Positions 1-5,962 of a DNA stretch of 21,026 bases are shown here, piece by piece. The notes under the pieces are model-generated. The model ran no database searches, was not told the DNA's origin, and was given only the letters and a program-made list of their open reading frames with translations. The translations under genes and the position numbers were made by a program. Within the stretch, counting starts at the first letter, position 1, and every line of letters begins with the position of its first letter. This DNA comes from DATBED01 sp035480695 (GTDB lineage: Bacteria > Patescibacteriota > Saccharimonadia > Saccharimonadales > UBA4665), in assembly GCA_035480695.1 (NCBI GenBank), contig DATIHM010000027.1, forward strand, positions 1 through 21,026. Direction: 5' to 3'.

Positions 1-346
1 CGATCTCGACTACGCGGCCGACCAATTCCGGCCCGACGGGCACTTCCAAAACCTGTCCGGAGAGGCGCACTTTGGCACCGGCTTTTACGTCGGTGTCTTT
101 GCCCATCAACACGGCGCCGATTTCGTCTTCGCCGAGGTTGAAAGCGAAGGCCGTCACCTTGACGCCGCCGATGCCTTCGATTTCGAGCATTTCGTTGTAG
201 CCGGCGGCGCTCAGGCCGTAAATCCAGGCGATGCCGTCGCCGATGCGCGTGACCACGCCGACGTTTTCGATTTCGGGGCGCTGTTTAAGCTCGGCGATTG
301 CCGCCCGGATGTCCGATGATAATTCCGCAATCGATAAATCTGCCAC
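1..346 (-). CDS. atpA: ATP synthase F1 subunit alpha, N-terminal part (partial)
   Basis: This is the catalytic-hexamer alpha subunit of F1Fo-ATP synthase, on the cytoplasmic F1 head. Only the first 115 codons lie in the window, and the gene runs off the left edge. The translation shows the conserved N-terminal helix (ADLSIAELSSDIRAAI) followed by the beta-barrel domain with GVVTRIGDGIAWIYGL and the NLGEDEIGAVLMGKD stretch, all standard for AtpA. The Walker A region lies outside the window. I chose a GTG start at 346. It lies 3 bases after the atpH stop, has a purine-rich AAAGGAA ribosome site just upstream, and no in-frame ATG precedes the conserved region. It is the last visible gene of the atpI-B-E-F-H-A operon. 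The identity is very secure; the exact start is slightly less so. Confidence 0.95.
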   Translation of the reverse strand, partial: MADLSIAELSSDIRAAIAELKQRPEIENVGVVTRIGDGIAWIYGLSAAGYNEMLEIEGIGGVKVTAFAFNLGEDEIGAVLMGKDTDVKAGAKVRLSGQVLEVPVGPELVGRVVEI

Positions 347-349
347 TCG

Positions 350-754
350 TTATTCCTTTCCGCTAAGGGTTAACTGCTTGAACTGGTTAAGTTTGGCCTC
401 GACACTGAGGTCGAGTTGACGGTTGGCCAGGTTGAGGCGCACGCCGCCGATAACTTCCGGGTCGTATTCTTCGGTCACGTTGACGCGCTTAGCGTCGGGG
501 TAGAGCTTTTTTATCTGCTTTTGGATGTCGGCTTTGACGCCAGCCGTCAGCGGATGCGCGCTGCTGGCGATGACTTCGACGTAACCGGCTTCTGCCCAAT
601 CGGCCTGCACGTCACGCAGAATGGAATCGAGCTCGCTGGTGCGCCGCTCCGCCAGCAGGTAGGCGGCCAGTTGGCGACTCAATTTGCGGGCCGAGGCGCC
701 TTTCAAAGTTTGGTCGGCGACGAATCCGGAGATGCGGCTACGCGGCGTTTTCAT
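350..754 (-). CDS. atpH: ATP synthase F1 subunit delta (short form)
   Basis: This is the delta (OSCP-like) subunit that links the F1 head to the b-subunit stator. It has 134 residues against about 175-180 in most bacteria. The C-terminal signature is clear: PEVIGGVRLNLANRQLDLSVEAKL corresponds to the E. coli [21 protein letters not shown] region. The family's usual DGSV is DLSV here. RTSELDSILRDVQADW aligns with the end of the usual N-terminal helical bundle, so roughly the first 45 residues of a normal delta are missing. The ATG overlaps the atpF stop in an ATGA arrangement, which implies translational coupling. atpA follows after 3 bases. A shortened bundle suggests altered contact with the alpha N-termini, but that is inference. 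Confidence 0.9.
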   Translation of the reverse strand: MKTPRSRISGFVADQTLKGASARKLSRQLAAYLLAERRTSELDSILRDVQADWAEAGYVEVIASSAHPLTAGVKADIQKQIKKLYPDAKRVNVTEEYDPEVIGGVRLNLANRQLDLSVEAKLNQFKQLTLSGKE

Positions 755-1284
755 GCGGCCTGTCTTTCTTTAAGGGCGCGTTCAATCAGCTGGGCGTCTT
801 TCTTGGCGTCGACTTTCTCGTGGATGATAGCCTCGGTGGCCTCGGCAACCAGGCCGACGACATCTTTCTCGAGGGCGCGGCGGGCACGGGCGGTGTCCTG
901 CTCGATACGGGCTTCGGCGGCATCGATGATGCCGGCAGCCTTCTGGCGGGCTGATTCTTCGGCTTCGCGGATGCTTTCTTTGGCGACGTCGTTGGCGTCG
1001 GCGATGATGCCATCCGCCTTGGCACGGGCCGCCTGCAGCTCATTCTCGACCTTCGCCTCGAGCTCGACCTTTTCTTTCTGCATCTCTTCGCCTAAGCGCA
1101 CGCCGGCTTCGATGGTCTTGCGGCGCTCGTTCATAATCTTGGCGATCGGCGTGAAGGCATAGCGCTTCAGCACCCAAAAGGCCAGCAAAAACGTAATCAG
1201 CTGGATGATGAAGGCTTTGCCATCGATACCCAGCGCGCCGATTCCGGATGAGCTGTCAGCGAATTGTGAGATAGGTGCGATCAA
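751..1284 (-). CDS. atpF: ATP synthase Fo subunit b
   Basis: This is the membrane-anchored peripheral stalk subunit. The 177-residue protein has one N-terminal transmembrane segment at about residues 22-42 (KAFIIQLITFLLAFWVLKRY). The typical TPIAKIMNERRKTIEAG turn follows, then a long charged, alanine-rich helix to the end that would form the stalk coiled coil. The length is close to the family norm, slightly extended. The only start that fits is a TTG at 1284. It is preceded by an AGGAG site 8 bases upstream, and no ATG occurs before the membrane segment. The 3' end overlaps atpH by 4 bases (ATGA). The gene lies 12 bases after atpE in the same operon. Confidence 0.95.
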   Translation of the reverse strand: MIAPISQFADSSSGIGALGIDGKAFIIQLITFLLAFWVLKRYAFTPIAKIMNERRKTIEAGVRLGEEMQKEKVELEAKVENELQAARAKADGIIADANDVAKESIREAEESARQKAAGIIDAAEARIEQDTARARRALEKDVVGLVAEATEAIIHEKVDAKKDAQLIERALKERQAA

Positions 1285-1296
1285 CGGAGCGACTCC

Positions 1297-1524
1297 TTAT
1301 TTAACGAAGAATGTAGAGGCGAATGCCAGAAGGCCATAGACCTCAATCAGGCCGACGAACACCAACGCCTGGCCCAGGAACTTAGCAGCCTCAGGGTTGC
1401 GGCCGACGGCTTGTAAATAGTTGGCGCCTACCAGGCCGATGCCGATTGTCGGACCGATGAAGCCGCCGCCGATCATGATGCCGTGGCTGATTGCTTGCGC
1501 ACTTGCTGTGTCTGCAAATACCAT
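1297..1524 (-). CDS. atpE: ATP synthase Fo subunit c
   Basis: This is the proteolipid that forms the rotor ring. It has 75 residues and two helices (about 12-37 and 47-72) joined by the polar loop GRNP (41-44), equivalent to the usual RQP loop. The ion-carrying carboxylate is Glu61 in GLIEVYG. The helix-1 position that is Gln in Na+-type c subunits is Ile29, and the residue after the Glu is Val rather than Ser. The Na+ signature is therefore absent, and proton coupling is inferred. Helix 2 has one residue fewer between RNP and the carboxylate than E. coli or human c. Lys48 lies just after the loop. An AAGGAG ribosome site lies 10 bases before the ATG. Confidence 0.96.
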   Translation of the reverse strand: MVFADTASAQAISHGIMIGGGFIGPTIGIGLVGANYLQAVGRNPEAAKFLGQALVFVGLIEVYGLLAFASTFFVK

Positions 1525-1567
1525 ATTTATGATTCTCCTTTTACATTACTTAATAGAACACACCCTA

Positions 1568-2434
1568 TCATGACGATGCCGTCCCTGAAGCTTTCTTTAC
1601 GTCTATTGTTTCAGGAACGTCAACATCGGTCAAGTCGTGGTGCGCCTGGGCAGCATTGACGCTGATTGCCAGGTAATTCACGCCCAGAATGACGAAAATG
1701 TATGCTTGAAGCGCGCCGACGCCCAACTCGAGCAGGGTGAAGGGCAGGGCGACGACGGGTGACAACACGCTGCCTGGCAGCAAGGCGCCGCCCAGGAACG
1801 CGAACACCGCAATCACTATCTCGCCGATGGTGACGTTCAAAAAAAGTCGGAGGCTCAAGGACAGCACGCGCGTTAAATCGGTCAGCATCTCAATCAGGCC
1901 GATCACCAGGTAGAGCGGATTCGCCGGGCTGCCGATGAAGAAGTGCTTGATATACTTCCCGAAGCTGCCGACCTCTCTTATGGAAGCAGCGTAGACTACT
2001 ATCATCGTCACCAGCCCCATGGCCAGCGTGGCATTCAAATCGCCAGTCATCGGCCGCAGCAGCGGGTGGCCGTGCACCGTGAAGCCTTCGCCGACCACCG
2101 GAATCAATCCGGCCCAGTTATTGATCAGGATAAAGAAAAACAGCGTTACGAAGAACGACACGTACTTGCGGCCGACCTCTTTGTCGTTGAACGAGTTCTC
2201 GACCAGGTTGGTGACAAAATCAACCCCGGCTTCGACGTATTGCACGACTCCGCCCTTCGGCTTAATCGTCACCTTGCGGGCCAAATAGGTGAAACCGATA
2301 ATCATCAGCAGACAAACTATCCAGCCGTAGAGCATGGAGTTGGTGACGTGGATTCCACCGATGGTAAAGACTTCGCCCGGCGCCACGTGTATGGTCGGGC
2401 TGCTTTCGGCGAAACGGCTAAAAAGGCCTGTCAT
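1568..2434 (-). CDS. atpB: ATP synthase Fo subunit a
   Basis: This is the integral membrane stator subunit that carries the proton half-channels. The 288-residue protein has several hydrophobic helices and the diagnostic motif LSLSLRLFLNVTIGE. In it, Arg196 corresponds to the essential E. coli Arg210 (SLGLRLFGNMYAGE). The NNWAGLIP segment near residues 105-112 and the C-terminal LLELGVGALQAYIFVIL helix are also typical. It starts at the ATG at 2434, sharing one base with the stop of the upstream small membrane protein (TGATG). It lies 43 bases before atpE, and the gene order is the usual one. The C-terminal tail (about 262-288) is hydrophilic and charged. Confidence 0.96.
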   Translation of the reverse strand: MTGLFSRFAESSPTIHVAPGEVFTIGGIHVTNSMLYGWIVCLLMIIGFTYLARKVTIKPKGGVVQYVEAGVDFVTNLVENSFNDKEVGRKYVSFFVTLFFFILINNWAGLIPVVGEGFTVHGHPLLRPMTGDLNATLAMGLVTMIVVYAASIREVGSFGKYIKHFFIGSPANPLYLVIGLIEMLTDLTRVLSLSLRLFLNVTIGEIVIAVFAFLGGALLPGSVLSPVVALPFTLLELGVGALQAYIFVILGVNYLAISVNAAQAHHDLTDVDVPETIDVKKASGTASS

Positions 2435-2739
2435 CAGTCATCATCCTCATCGTTCTGCTTTTTAATCGCGCGCTTCTGGGCGGCAGTCAGCTTAGGAACA
2501 GGTTGACGGCTGGCGGCCTGCAAAGCCTGCCACAAAACGATTCCCGTACCGGCCATGGCCAGGATAAAGCCGGCAATCACGAACGTCGGTGAGGTCTTCA
2601 ATACCTTGTCGAGCTCAACCCCGACGAGTATCGGAGCCAGCACGACTAACGCCAGACGCCAGCTCATATCCAACGCCATTGTTACAAAGACGGCGTTGGG
2701 GCTCTTCGTCTGCTCCACCTTCGACTTCGCCTCTTTCAT
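2434..2739 (-). CDS. atpI: AtpI-like two-helix protein at the head of the ATP synthase operon
   Basis: This is a small membrane protein in the position usually held by AtpI, a helper of c-ring assembly and possible ion carrier. With the start at 2739 it has 101 residues. The two hydrophobic helices are at about 22-42 (SWRLALVVLAPILVGVELD) and 50-73 (TFVIAGFILAMAGTGIVLW), and the tail is basic then acidic and ends in DEDDD. The pattern matches AtpI/AtpZ proteins, but sequence similarity is loose, so the name rests partly on position. A longer reading from an ATG at 2766 is possible. I reject it because the best promoter (-10 at 2753-2748) lies inside that extension, 8 bases before the ATG at 2739. 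Confidence 0.75.
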   Translation of the reverse strand: MKEAKSKVEQTKSPNAVFVTMALDMSWRLALVVLAPILVGVELDKVLKTSPTFVIAGFILAMAGTGIVLWQALQAASRQPVPKLTAAQKRAIKKQNDEDDD

Positions 2740-2747
2740 TCCCTTAT

Positions 2748-2756
2748 ATTGTAACA
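2748..2756 (-). promoter_or_regulatory. Extended -10 promoter for the ATP synthase operon
   Basis: Read on the minus strand, positions 2756-2748 are TGTTACAAT, an extended -10 element (TGnTACAAT). Only 8 bases separate it from the ATG at 2739, so transcription should begin almost at the start codon and the mRNA would be leaderless or nearly so. A recognisable -35 is weak, as is common for extended -10 promoters. A CRP-like palindrome lies immediately upstream. Confidence 0.6.
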
Positions 2757-2758
2757 GA

Positions 2759-2774
2759 TGTGACATATATCACG
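2759..2774. promoter_or_regulatory. CRP/FNR-like palindromic operator between atpI and glutaredoxin
   Basis: The sequence TGTGA-CATATA-TCACG matches the CRP-family consensus TGTGA-N6-TCACA at 9 of 10 conserved positions. It sits between the two divergent extended -10 elements. Its centre is about 25 bases upstream of the predicted atpI transcription start, where a bound protein would overlap RNA polymerase. It is about 51 bases upstream of the predicted glutaredoxin start. A related site lies at 16982-16997. No regulator gene is visible in the window, so its function is inferred. Confidence 0.45.
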
Positions 2775-2802
2775 CAACGGTCTTTCACTTTACAAAGTAT
2801 AG

Positions 2803-2811
2803 TGATACAAT
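2803..2811 (+). promoter_or_regulatory. Extended -10 promoter for the glutaredoxin gene
   Basis: TGATACAAT at 2803-2811 fits TGnTACAAT, the same form as the facing atpI promoter. A loose -35 (TTTCAC) lies 17 bases upstream. The ATG at 2822 is 10 bases after the -10 box, leaving room for only about three to four untranslated bases and no Shine-Dalgarno site. Confidence 0.6.
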
Positions 2812-2821
2812 AGAAGTACGA

Positions 2822-3073
2822 ATGGCAGACTCAAACATAATAGTTTACGGGGCAGAGTGGTGTGCTTTTTGCCACACGGCGATGAAGTACTTTGACCAGC
2901 TTGGCGTGAAGTATAAGTACATCGACGTCGACAAGGAGCCGGCCGCCGGTATGGAAGCTGTGCAGAAGTCAGGTCAGCGCGGCATTCCGGTGCTCGACAT
3001 CAACGGCGACATCGTCGTCGGCTTCGACCGCCCACGCATAGACGCAGCCCTCACAGCCCACCAGCTAGCCTAA
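2822..3073 (+). CDS. Glutaredoxin / mycoredoxin-like thiol oxidoreductase
   Basis: This 83-residue thioredoxin-fold protein reduces disulfides or mixed disulfides in the cytoplasm. The N-terminal strand leads into AEWCAFCHTA, with the redox pair Cys14 and Cys17 (CAFC). The conserved cis-proline is in RGIPVLDING (Pro56), and the C-terminal GFDRPRIDAAL segment is like NrdH and mycoredoxin/GrxC proteins. The length is typical of the family. The start at 2822 is set by the promoter 10 bases upstream; the open frame continues further 5' but lacks family similarity there. It is divergent from the ATP synthase operon. Its stop overlaps the stop of the convergent WPPE-repeat gene by 4 bases. The electron donor cannot be told from sequence. 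Confidence 0.9.
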   Translation: MADSNIIVYGAEWCAFCHTAMKYFDQLGVKYKYIDVDKEPAAGMEAVQKSGQRGIPVLDINGDIVVGFDRPRIDAALTAHQLA

Positions 3074-3381
3074 GCTGCGCGCCTAGCGATTCTTTTTTGT
3101 CGCATTTCTTGCAGGACAATTTCTAAGCCCGAGCAGGCTAGGTGAGAATCTTCTTTAGGCCAGGGTTTTTCTGGCGGCCAAGGAGTAGGTTCGGATGCGG
3201 CAGCAAAAGATACGCCACCATCACTATGCGTCCCAGGATCGTGGCCGATGCCGGACTCAACTATGAAATTCGGCCCACGTCTCCAAGAATCTTCTGGTGG
3301 CCATGGTTCAGGTTCCGTTGTTGCGCTTTCTACCCATTCAGCTGGTAGGCAACTGTCTTGTCGTGAATCAGGTGTCCTCAC
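3070..3381 (-). CDS. Small hypothetical protein with two WPPE repeats
   Basis: I do not recognise this 103-residue protein. It carries two related segments, EPEPWPPEDSWRR (about 23-35) and EPTPWPPEKPWPKED (about 64-78). It is rich in Trp, Pro and Glu, has two cysteines (11 and 83) and ends with a basic helix (EMRQKRIARRAA). No signal peptide or membrane segment is seen. Expression is supported by a strong AAGGAG ribosome site 6-7 bases before the GTG at 3381, and by a possible -10 (TTTAAT) upstream. It is divergent from cobO and overlaps the glutaredoxin stop by 4 bases. Trp-Pro-rich repeats might be protein-binding linear motifs, which is speculation. Confidence 0.65.
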   Translation of the reverse strand: MRTPDSRQDSCLPAEWVESATTEPEPWPPEDSWRRGPNFIVESGIGHDPGTHSDGGVSFAAASEPTPWPPEKPWPKEDSHLACSGLEIVLQEMRQKRIARRAA

Positions 3382-3437
3382 TTGCTACTCCTTTTTGTCA
3401 TTAAAACGTAGAATAACATAAGGTAAACTGGTAGTAA

Positions 3438-4007
3438 ATGGCGTTTGAGGACTACAAAAGCAAGCCGTCGGTGGTCGTGGTTTACACCGGCGAAGGGAAG
3501 GGCAAGACGTCGGCCGCGCTCGGCCTGATGACGCGCGCGCTCGGCAACCGCTGGCGGGTCGCCTTCATCCAGTTCATCAAGTTCTGGGGCGTCGGCGAGC
3601 ATGTTTTCATCCGCGACATCCAGCCGATGTACAAAGACCAGTTGCACTTTTACAAGGGCGGCCGCGGCTTTTACAAGGCCGGCGAGCTGAGCGAGCAGCA
3701 CATCAGCGACGAGCAGCACCAGAAAGCGGCGCGGGCGACCTACAAGGAGGCACTGAAATGTGCTGCGAGCGGCGACTTCGACCTGGTCATCTGCGATGAG
3801 ATAAACAACGCTGTCAACGAAGGGCTGATTTCCAAAGAGGAGCTCCAAAAACTCATCACTGCGCGCAGTCCCAAAACCAACCTTTGCCTGACCGGGCGCG
3901 ATTTCCCCGAGGAACTGCTCGACAAAGTCGACATCGCCACCAACATGACCAAAGTCAAGCACCACTTCGACGAAAAATTCCTGGCCAACAAAGGCATCGA
4001 CTTCTGA
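3438..4007 (+). CDS. cobO: CobO/BtuR-type corrinoid adenosyltransferase
   Basis: Members of this family transfer the adenosyl group of ATP to reduced corrinoids, giving adenosylcobalamin. The 189-residue protein has the family P-loop YTGEGKGKTSAALG (Gly18-Thr24 core) and the acidic ICDEIN motif (Asp120, Glu121). LCLTGRD lies at about 149-155, followed by a C-terminal TNMTKVKHHFD and KGIDF corresponding to the TEMRLVKHPFDAGIKAQKGIEF end of known enzymes. The length is standard. A possible -10 (TAGAAT, 3409-3414) precedes the ATG. No other corrinoid gene is present in the window, so it may salvage cobalamin from a host or medium. The kinase gene follows after 18 bases. Confidence 0.88.
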   Translation: MAFEDYKSKPSVVVVYTGEGKGKTSAALGLMTRALGNRWRVAFIQFIKFWGVGEHVFIRDIQPMYKDQLHFYKGGRGFYKAGELSEQHISDEQHQKAARATYKEALKCAASGDFDLVICDEINNAVNEGLISKEELQKLITARSPKTNLCLTGRDFPEELLDKVDIATNMTKVKHHFDEKFLANKGIDF

Positions 4008-4009
4008 CC

Positions 4010-4018
4010 TGCTACAAT
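4010..4018 (+). promoter_or_regulatory. Extended -10 promoter inside the cobO-kinase gap
   Basis: TGCTACAAT begins 3 bases after the cobO stop and fits TGnTACAAT. The kinase ATG at 4026 is only 7 bases after the -10 box, which predicts a leaderless transcript starting at or next to the A of the ATG. No convincing -35 is seen. Confidence 0.5.
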
Positions 4019-4025
4019 TAAGCGG

Positions 4026-4538
4026 ATGGGGAAGCGGACTTTGTATCTGTTCATAGGTGCACCGGGGGCCGGCAAGACGACCGCCGCCAAGCTGATTGCC
4101 GAGCGCAGCGGGGCAGTACATCTTTGGGCCGACGCTGAGCGGCACAAGCTTTTCCCGGAGCCGACCCATTCAGAAGACGAAAGCCTCCAGCTTTATGACC
4201 AGCTGAACGACCAGGCGGCGTCGCTGCTGAGAGCCGGCCAGAGCGTCGTATTCGACACCAATTTCAACTTCTACGCCGACCGCCAGAAACTGCGCCAAAT
4301 CGCCGATGAAGCCGGTGCCGACACGCTGGTCATCTGGATGACGACGCCGCGCGAGGTCGCCCACGAGCGCTCGGTGCACACGCCCGTCATGCGCAACGGC
4401 TACATGTACGGCATGACCGACGAGCAGTTCGATGCCATAACTTCCAAGCTCGAAGAGCCACATGAAGATGAAAAAGTCATTAAAATAGACGGTACGAAAC
4501 TTGACGGGGAGCGTATTTCGTCGTTACTTGGTCTGTAA
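4026..4538 (+). CDS. P-loop kinase of the AAA_33 / polynucleotide-kinase-like group
   Basis: This 170-residue soluble ATP-binding protein probably phosphorylates a small molecule, nucleotide or nucleic acid end. Its Walker A is GAPGAGKTT (residues 11-19). Asp36 follows in WADAERHKLF, the position of the general base or metal-binding acid in related kinases. VVFDTNFNF (about 74-82) forms the next strand, and TTPREVAHERSVHT (about 106-119) looks like the arginine-bearing lid. The whole matches the AAA_33/zeta-like fold but gives no substrate. It lies 18 bases downstream of cobO, and its stop shares a base with the nuclease start (TAATG), so the two are translationally coupled. Confidence 0.8.
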   Translation: MGKRTLYLFIGAPGAGKTTAAKLIAERSGAVHLWADAERHKLFPEPTHSEDESLQLYDQLNDQAASLLRAGQSVVFDTNFNFYADRQKLRQIADEAGADTLVIWMTTPREVAHERSVHTPVMRNGYMYGMTDEQFDAITSKLEEPHEDEKVIKIDGTKLDGERISSLLGL

Positions 4539-5107
4539 TGCGCGGACACCATTTCAAGTACTTATCGCTTCTGGTCTTCTTGATTATCCTGGCGCTGGCA
4601 GTTTTCGGCCCCAAAAAGACGATGCAGGCCGCACAGCAGGACCAGCCCGGGCTTTATAGCGTCAACCATTTCGTGGATGGCGACACTATCGCCGTGAACA
4701 TGAACGGCAAGATCGAGAGTGTGCGCTTTATCGGCGTCGACACACCGGAAACGCATAAACCGAACACGCCAGTGGAGTGCTTCGGCCCCGAGGCGGCGGC
4801 TTTCACCAAGTCGACCATAGGCAATCAAAGGGTGCGCCTGGTGGCCGATTCGCTCGACACCGACCGCGACCGCTACAACCGGCTGCTGCGCTACATCTAC
4901 TTGCCGGATGGCACGGACGTCAACGAAAAGCTGATCCAACAGGGCTACGGCTTTTACTACCCGTATTTCCCATTCAGCCACAAAGCGCAGTTCGCGGCTG
5001 ATGAGCAAACAGCCATGGCGCAACACCTTGGCTTGTGGTCAGCCTGCCATCCGACACCGAGTGATGACGGTGGCTACAAGATGAACGAGTTGGAACCTAA
5101 AGCCTAA
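4538..5107 (+). CDS. Membrane-anchored thermonuclease (staphylococcal nuclease-like)
   Basis: This is a calcium-dependent-type nuclease that cleaves DNA or RNA, probably outside the membrane. Residues 6-23 form a signal anchor (FKYLSLLVFLIILALAVF). The SNase domain follows at about 38-170. The catalytic set is complete: Asp49 in VDGDT, Arg63 in VRFIGVDTPET, Asp68 and Glu71 in the same motif, and Arg115 in RYNRLLRYIY, which match Asp21, Arg35, Asp40, Glu43 and Arg87 of staphylococcal nuclease. Two cysteines (81 and 170) could form a disulfide. It overlaps the kinase stop by one base and the convergent glycosyltransferase by 4 bases. Scavenging of extracellular nucleic acid is a reasonable inferred role in a nucleotide-auxotrophic CPR cell. 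Confidence 0.9.
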   Translation: MRGHHFKYLSLLVFLIILALAVFGPKKTMQAAQQDQPGLYSVNHFVDGDTIAVNMNGKIESVRFIGVDTPETHKPNTPVECFGPEAAAFTKSTIGNQRVRLVADSLDTDRDRYNRLLRYIYLPDGTDVNEKLIQQGYGFYYPYFPFSHKAQFAADEQTAMAQHLGLWSACHPTPSDDGGYKMNELEPKA

Positions 5108-5943
5108 ATGACATTGGCTGTCGGGTCGACGCGCGCGGTCGTGCCACTGACGAGCTGCGAAAACGAGAATGATTGGGTGGCCGGGTCGTAGCCGCGGTAA
5201 ATCACCCGGCCGGGTAGGTAAGCCAGCCAGCAAACGGCGATGACCGGATACATGTGCCGGCGGCTGGCCAAGCTGTGGCGGGCGTAAGTCTGCGGGCTGC
5301 GCAGGGTGTAGCGCACATAATCGAGCCAGCCGGTGTCGATTCGGCGTGACGAGACGCCGGCGGTGAGGTCAGGCTCATAAGCGACCAAGTGGCCGTGTTC
5401 CTGCAGGTGGATGGCAAGGTCGAAATCCTCGTGGATTCGCCCTTCGGCACATAATTTGCCGCGCACTTCCTGCCAGGCCGAGCGCCGCACGCCCATGTTG
5501 GCTCCCCAGAGGAAGTTTTCGGTGCCCAGTTTGCGTGCCAGCCGGTCGCGGAAGTAACCGTCAAGGTTGTCGGCCAATCCATCGAGAGCGAAATCGTAAT
5601 AATGGGCCGAACCGGAGACGGCACTGATTGAGCGGTTGGTGAAAATGTCCGCTAACTGATATGTCCAATGGGACGGCAAGATGGTGTCGGCGTCGATGCG
5701 GCCGATGATGTCGCCGGTGGCGGCGTCAAATCCTCGGTTGCGGGCGTGCACCACACCTTGGCGCGGTTCCTCAAGCAAGGTGACGAAAGGGAAGCGCCCG
5801 GCGACGCCAGCGGTATCATCGGTCGAATTATTGTCGACCACGATAACCTCGTGCGGCGCGACCGACAGGCTGCCTACTGCCTCCAGGCAGGCGCTCAAGC
5901 TGTCGCCCTCGTTGTATACTGGAATCACTATCGTTATTTTCAT
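5104..5943 (-). CDS. Family 2 glycosyltransferase
   Basis: This 279-residue cytoplasmic, probably membrane-associated enzyme transfers a sugar from a nucleotide-sugar to an acceptor. The GT-A fold is plain: MKITIVIPVYNEGDSL, then VIVVDNNSTDDT (about 33-44), then the metal-binding RIDADT (DAD at 84-86). The later HEDFDLAIHL (Glu172, Asp173) holds the presumed catalytic base. A hydrophobic stretch at about 232-247 may dip into the membrane. I chose the ATG at 5943 rather than the one at 5958, because a TATAAT box covers the latter and the family begins exactly at MKITIVIP. It is divergent from the glycosidase-like gene, with 18 bases between starts. The acceptor is unknown; envelope glycan is likely. 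Confidence 0.92.
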   Translation of the reverse strand: MKITIVIPVYNEGDSLSACLEAVGSLSVAPHEVIVVDNNSTDDTAGVAGRFPFVTLLEEPRQGVVHARNRGFDAATGDIIGRIDADTILPSHWTYQLADIFTNRSISAVSGSAHYYDFALDGLADNLDGYFRDRLARKLGTENFLWGANMGVRRSAWQEVRGKLCAEGRIHEDFDLAIHLQEHGHLVAYEPDLTAGVSSRRIDTGWLDYVRYTLRSPQTYARHSLASRRHMYPVIAVCWLAYLPGRVIYRGYDPATQSFSFSQLVSGTTARVDPTANVI

Positions 5944-5956
5944 CGAGTTACCTACC

Positions 5957-5962
5957 ATTATA
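5957..5962 (-). promoter_or_regulatory. -10 box for the glycosyltransferase
   Basis: A perfect TATAAT is read on the minus strand at 5962-5957, 13 bases before the chosen ATG at 5943, with a GGTAGGT purine stretch between. It overlaps the start codon of the divergent gene, so the two promoters probably interfere. A -35 at normal spacing is poor. Confidence 0.5.

Noticed and set aside
1..2434. Non-standard genetic code (TGA as sense) seen in some CPR lineages
   Set aside because: TGA terminates atpF, atpB, cobO, the K+ channel, the GH5-like gene and others at family-appropriate lengths, so the standard code fits.
2740..2766. Longer N-terminus for the AtpI-like protein from an ATG at 2766
   Set aside because: The extension contains the best promoter -10 and part of the CRP-like palindrome, and has no ribosome site.
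2555..2821. 5' extension of the glutaredoxin frame back to 2555
   Set aside because: It runs antisense through the AtpI-like gene and across both promoters. Family similarity begins only at 2822.
5668..5961. 5' extension of the glycosidase-like frame back to 5668
   Set aside because: It is antisense to the glycosyltransferase coding region. The signal anchor starting at 5962 is a natural N-terminus.
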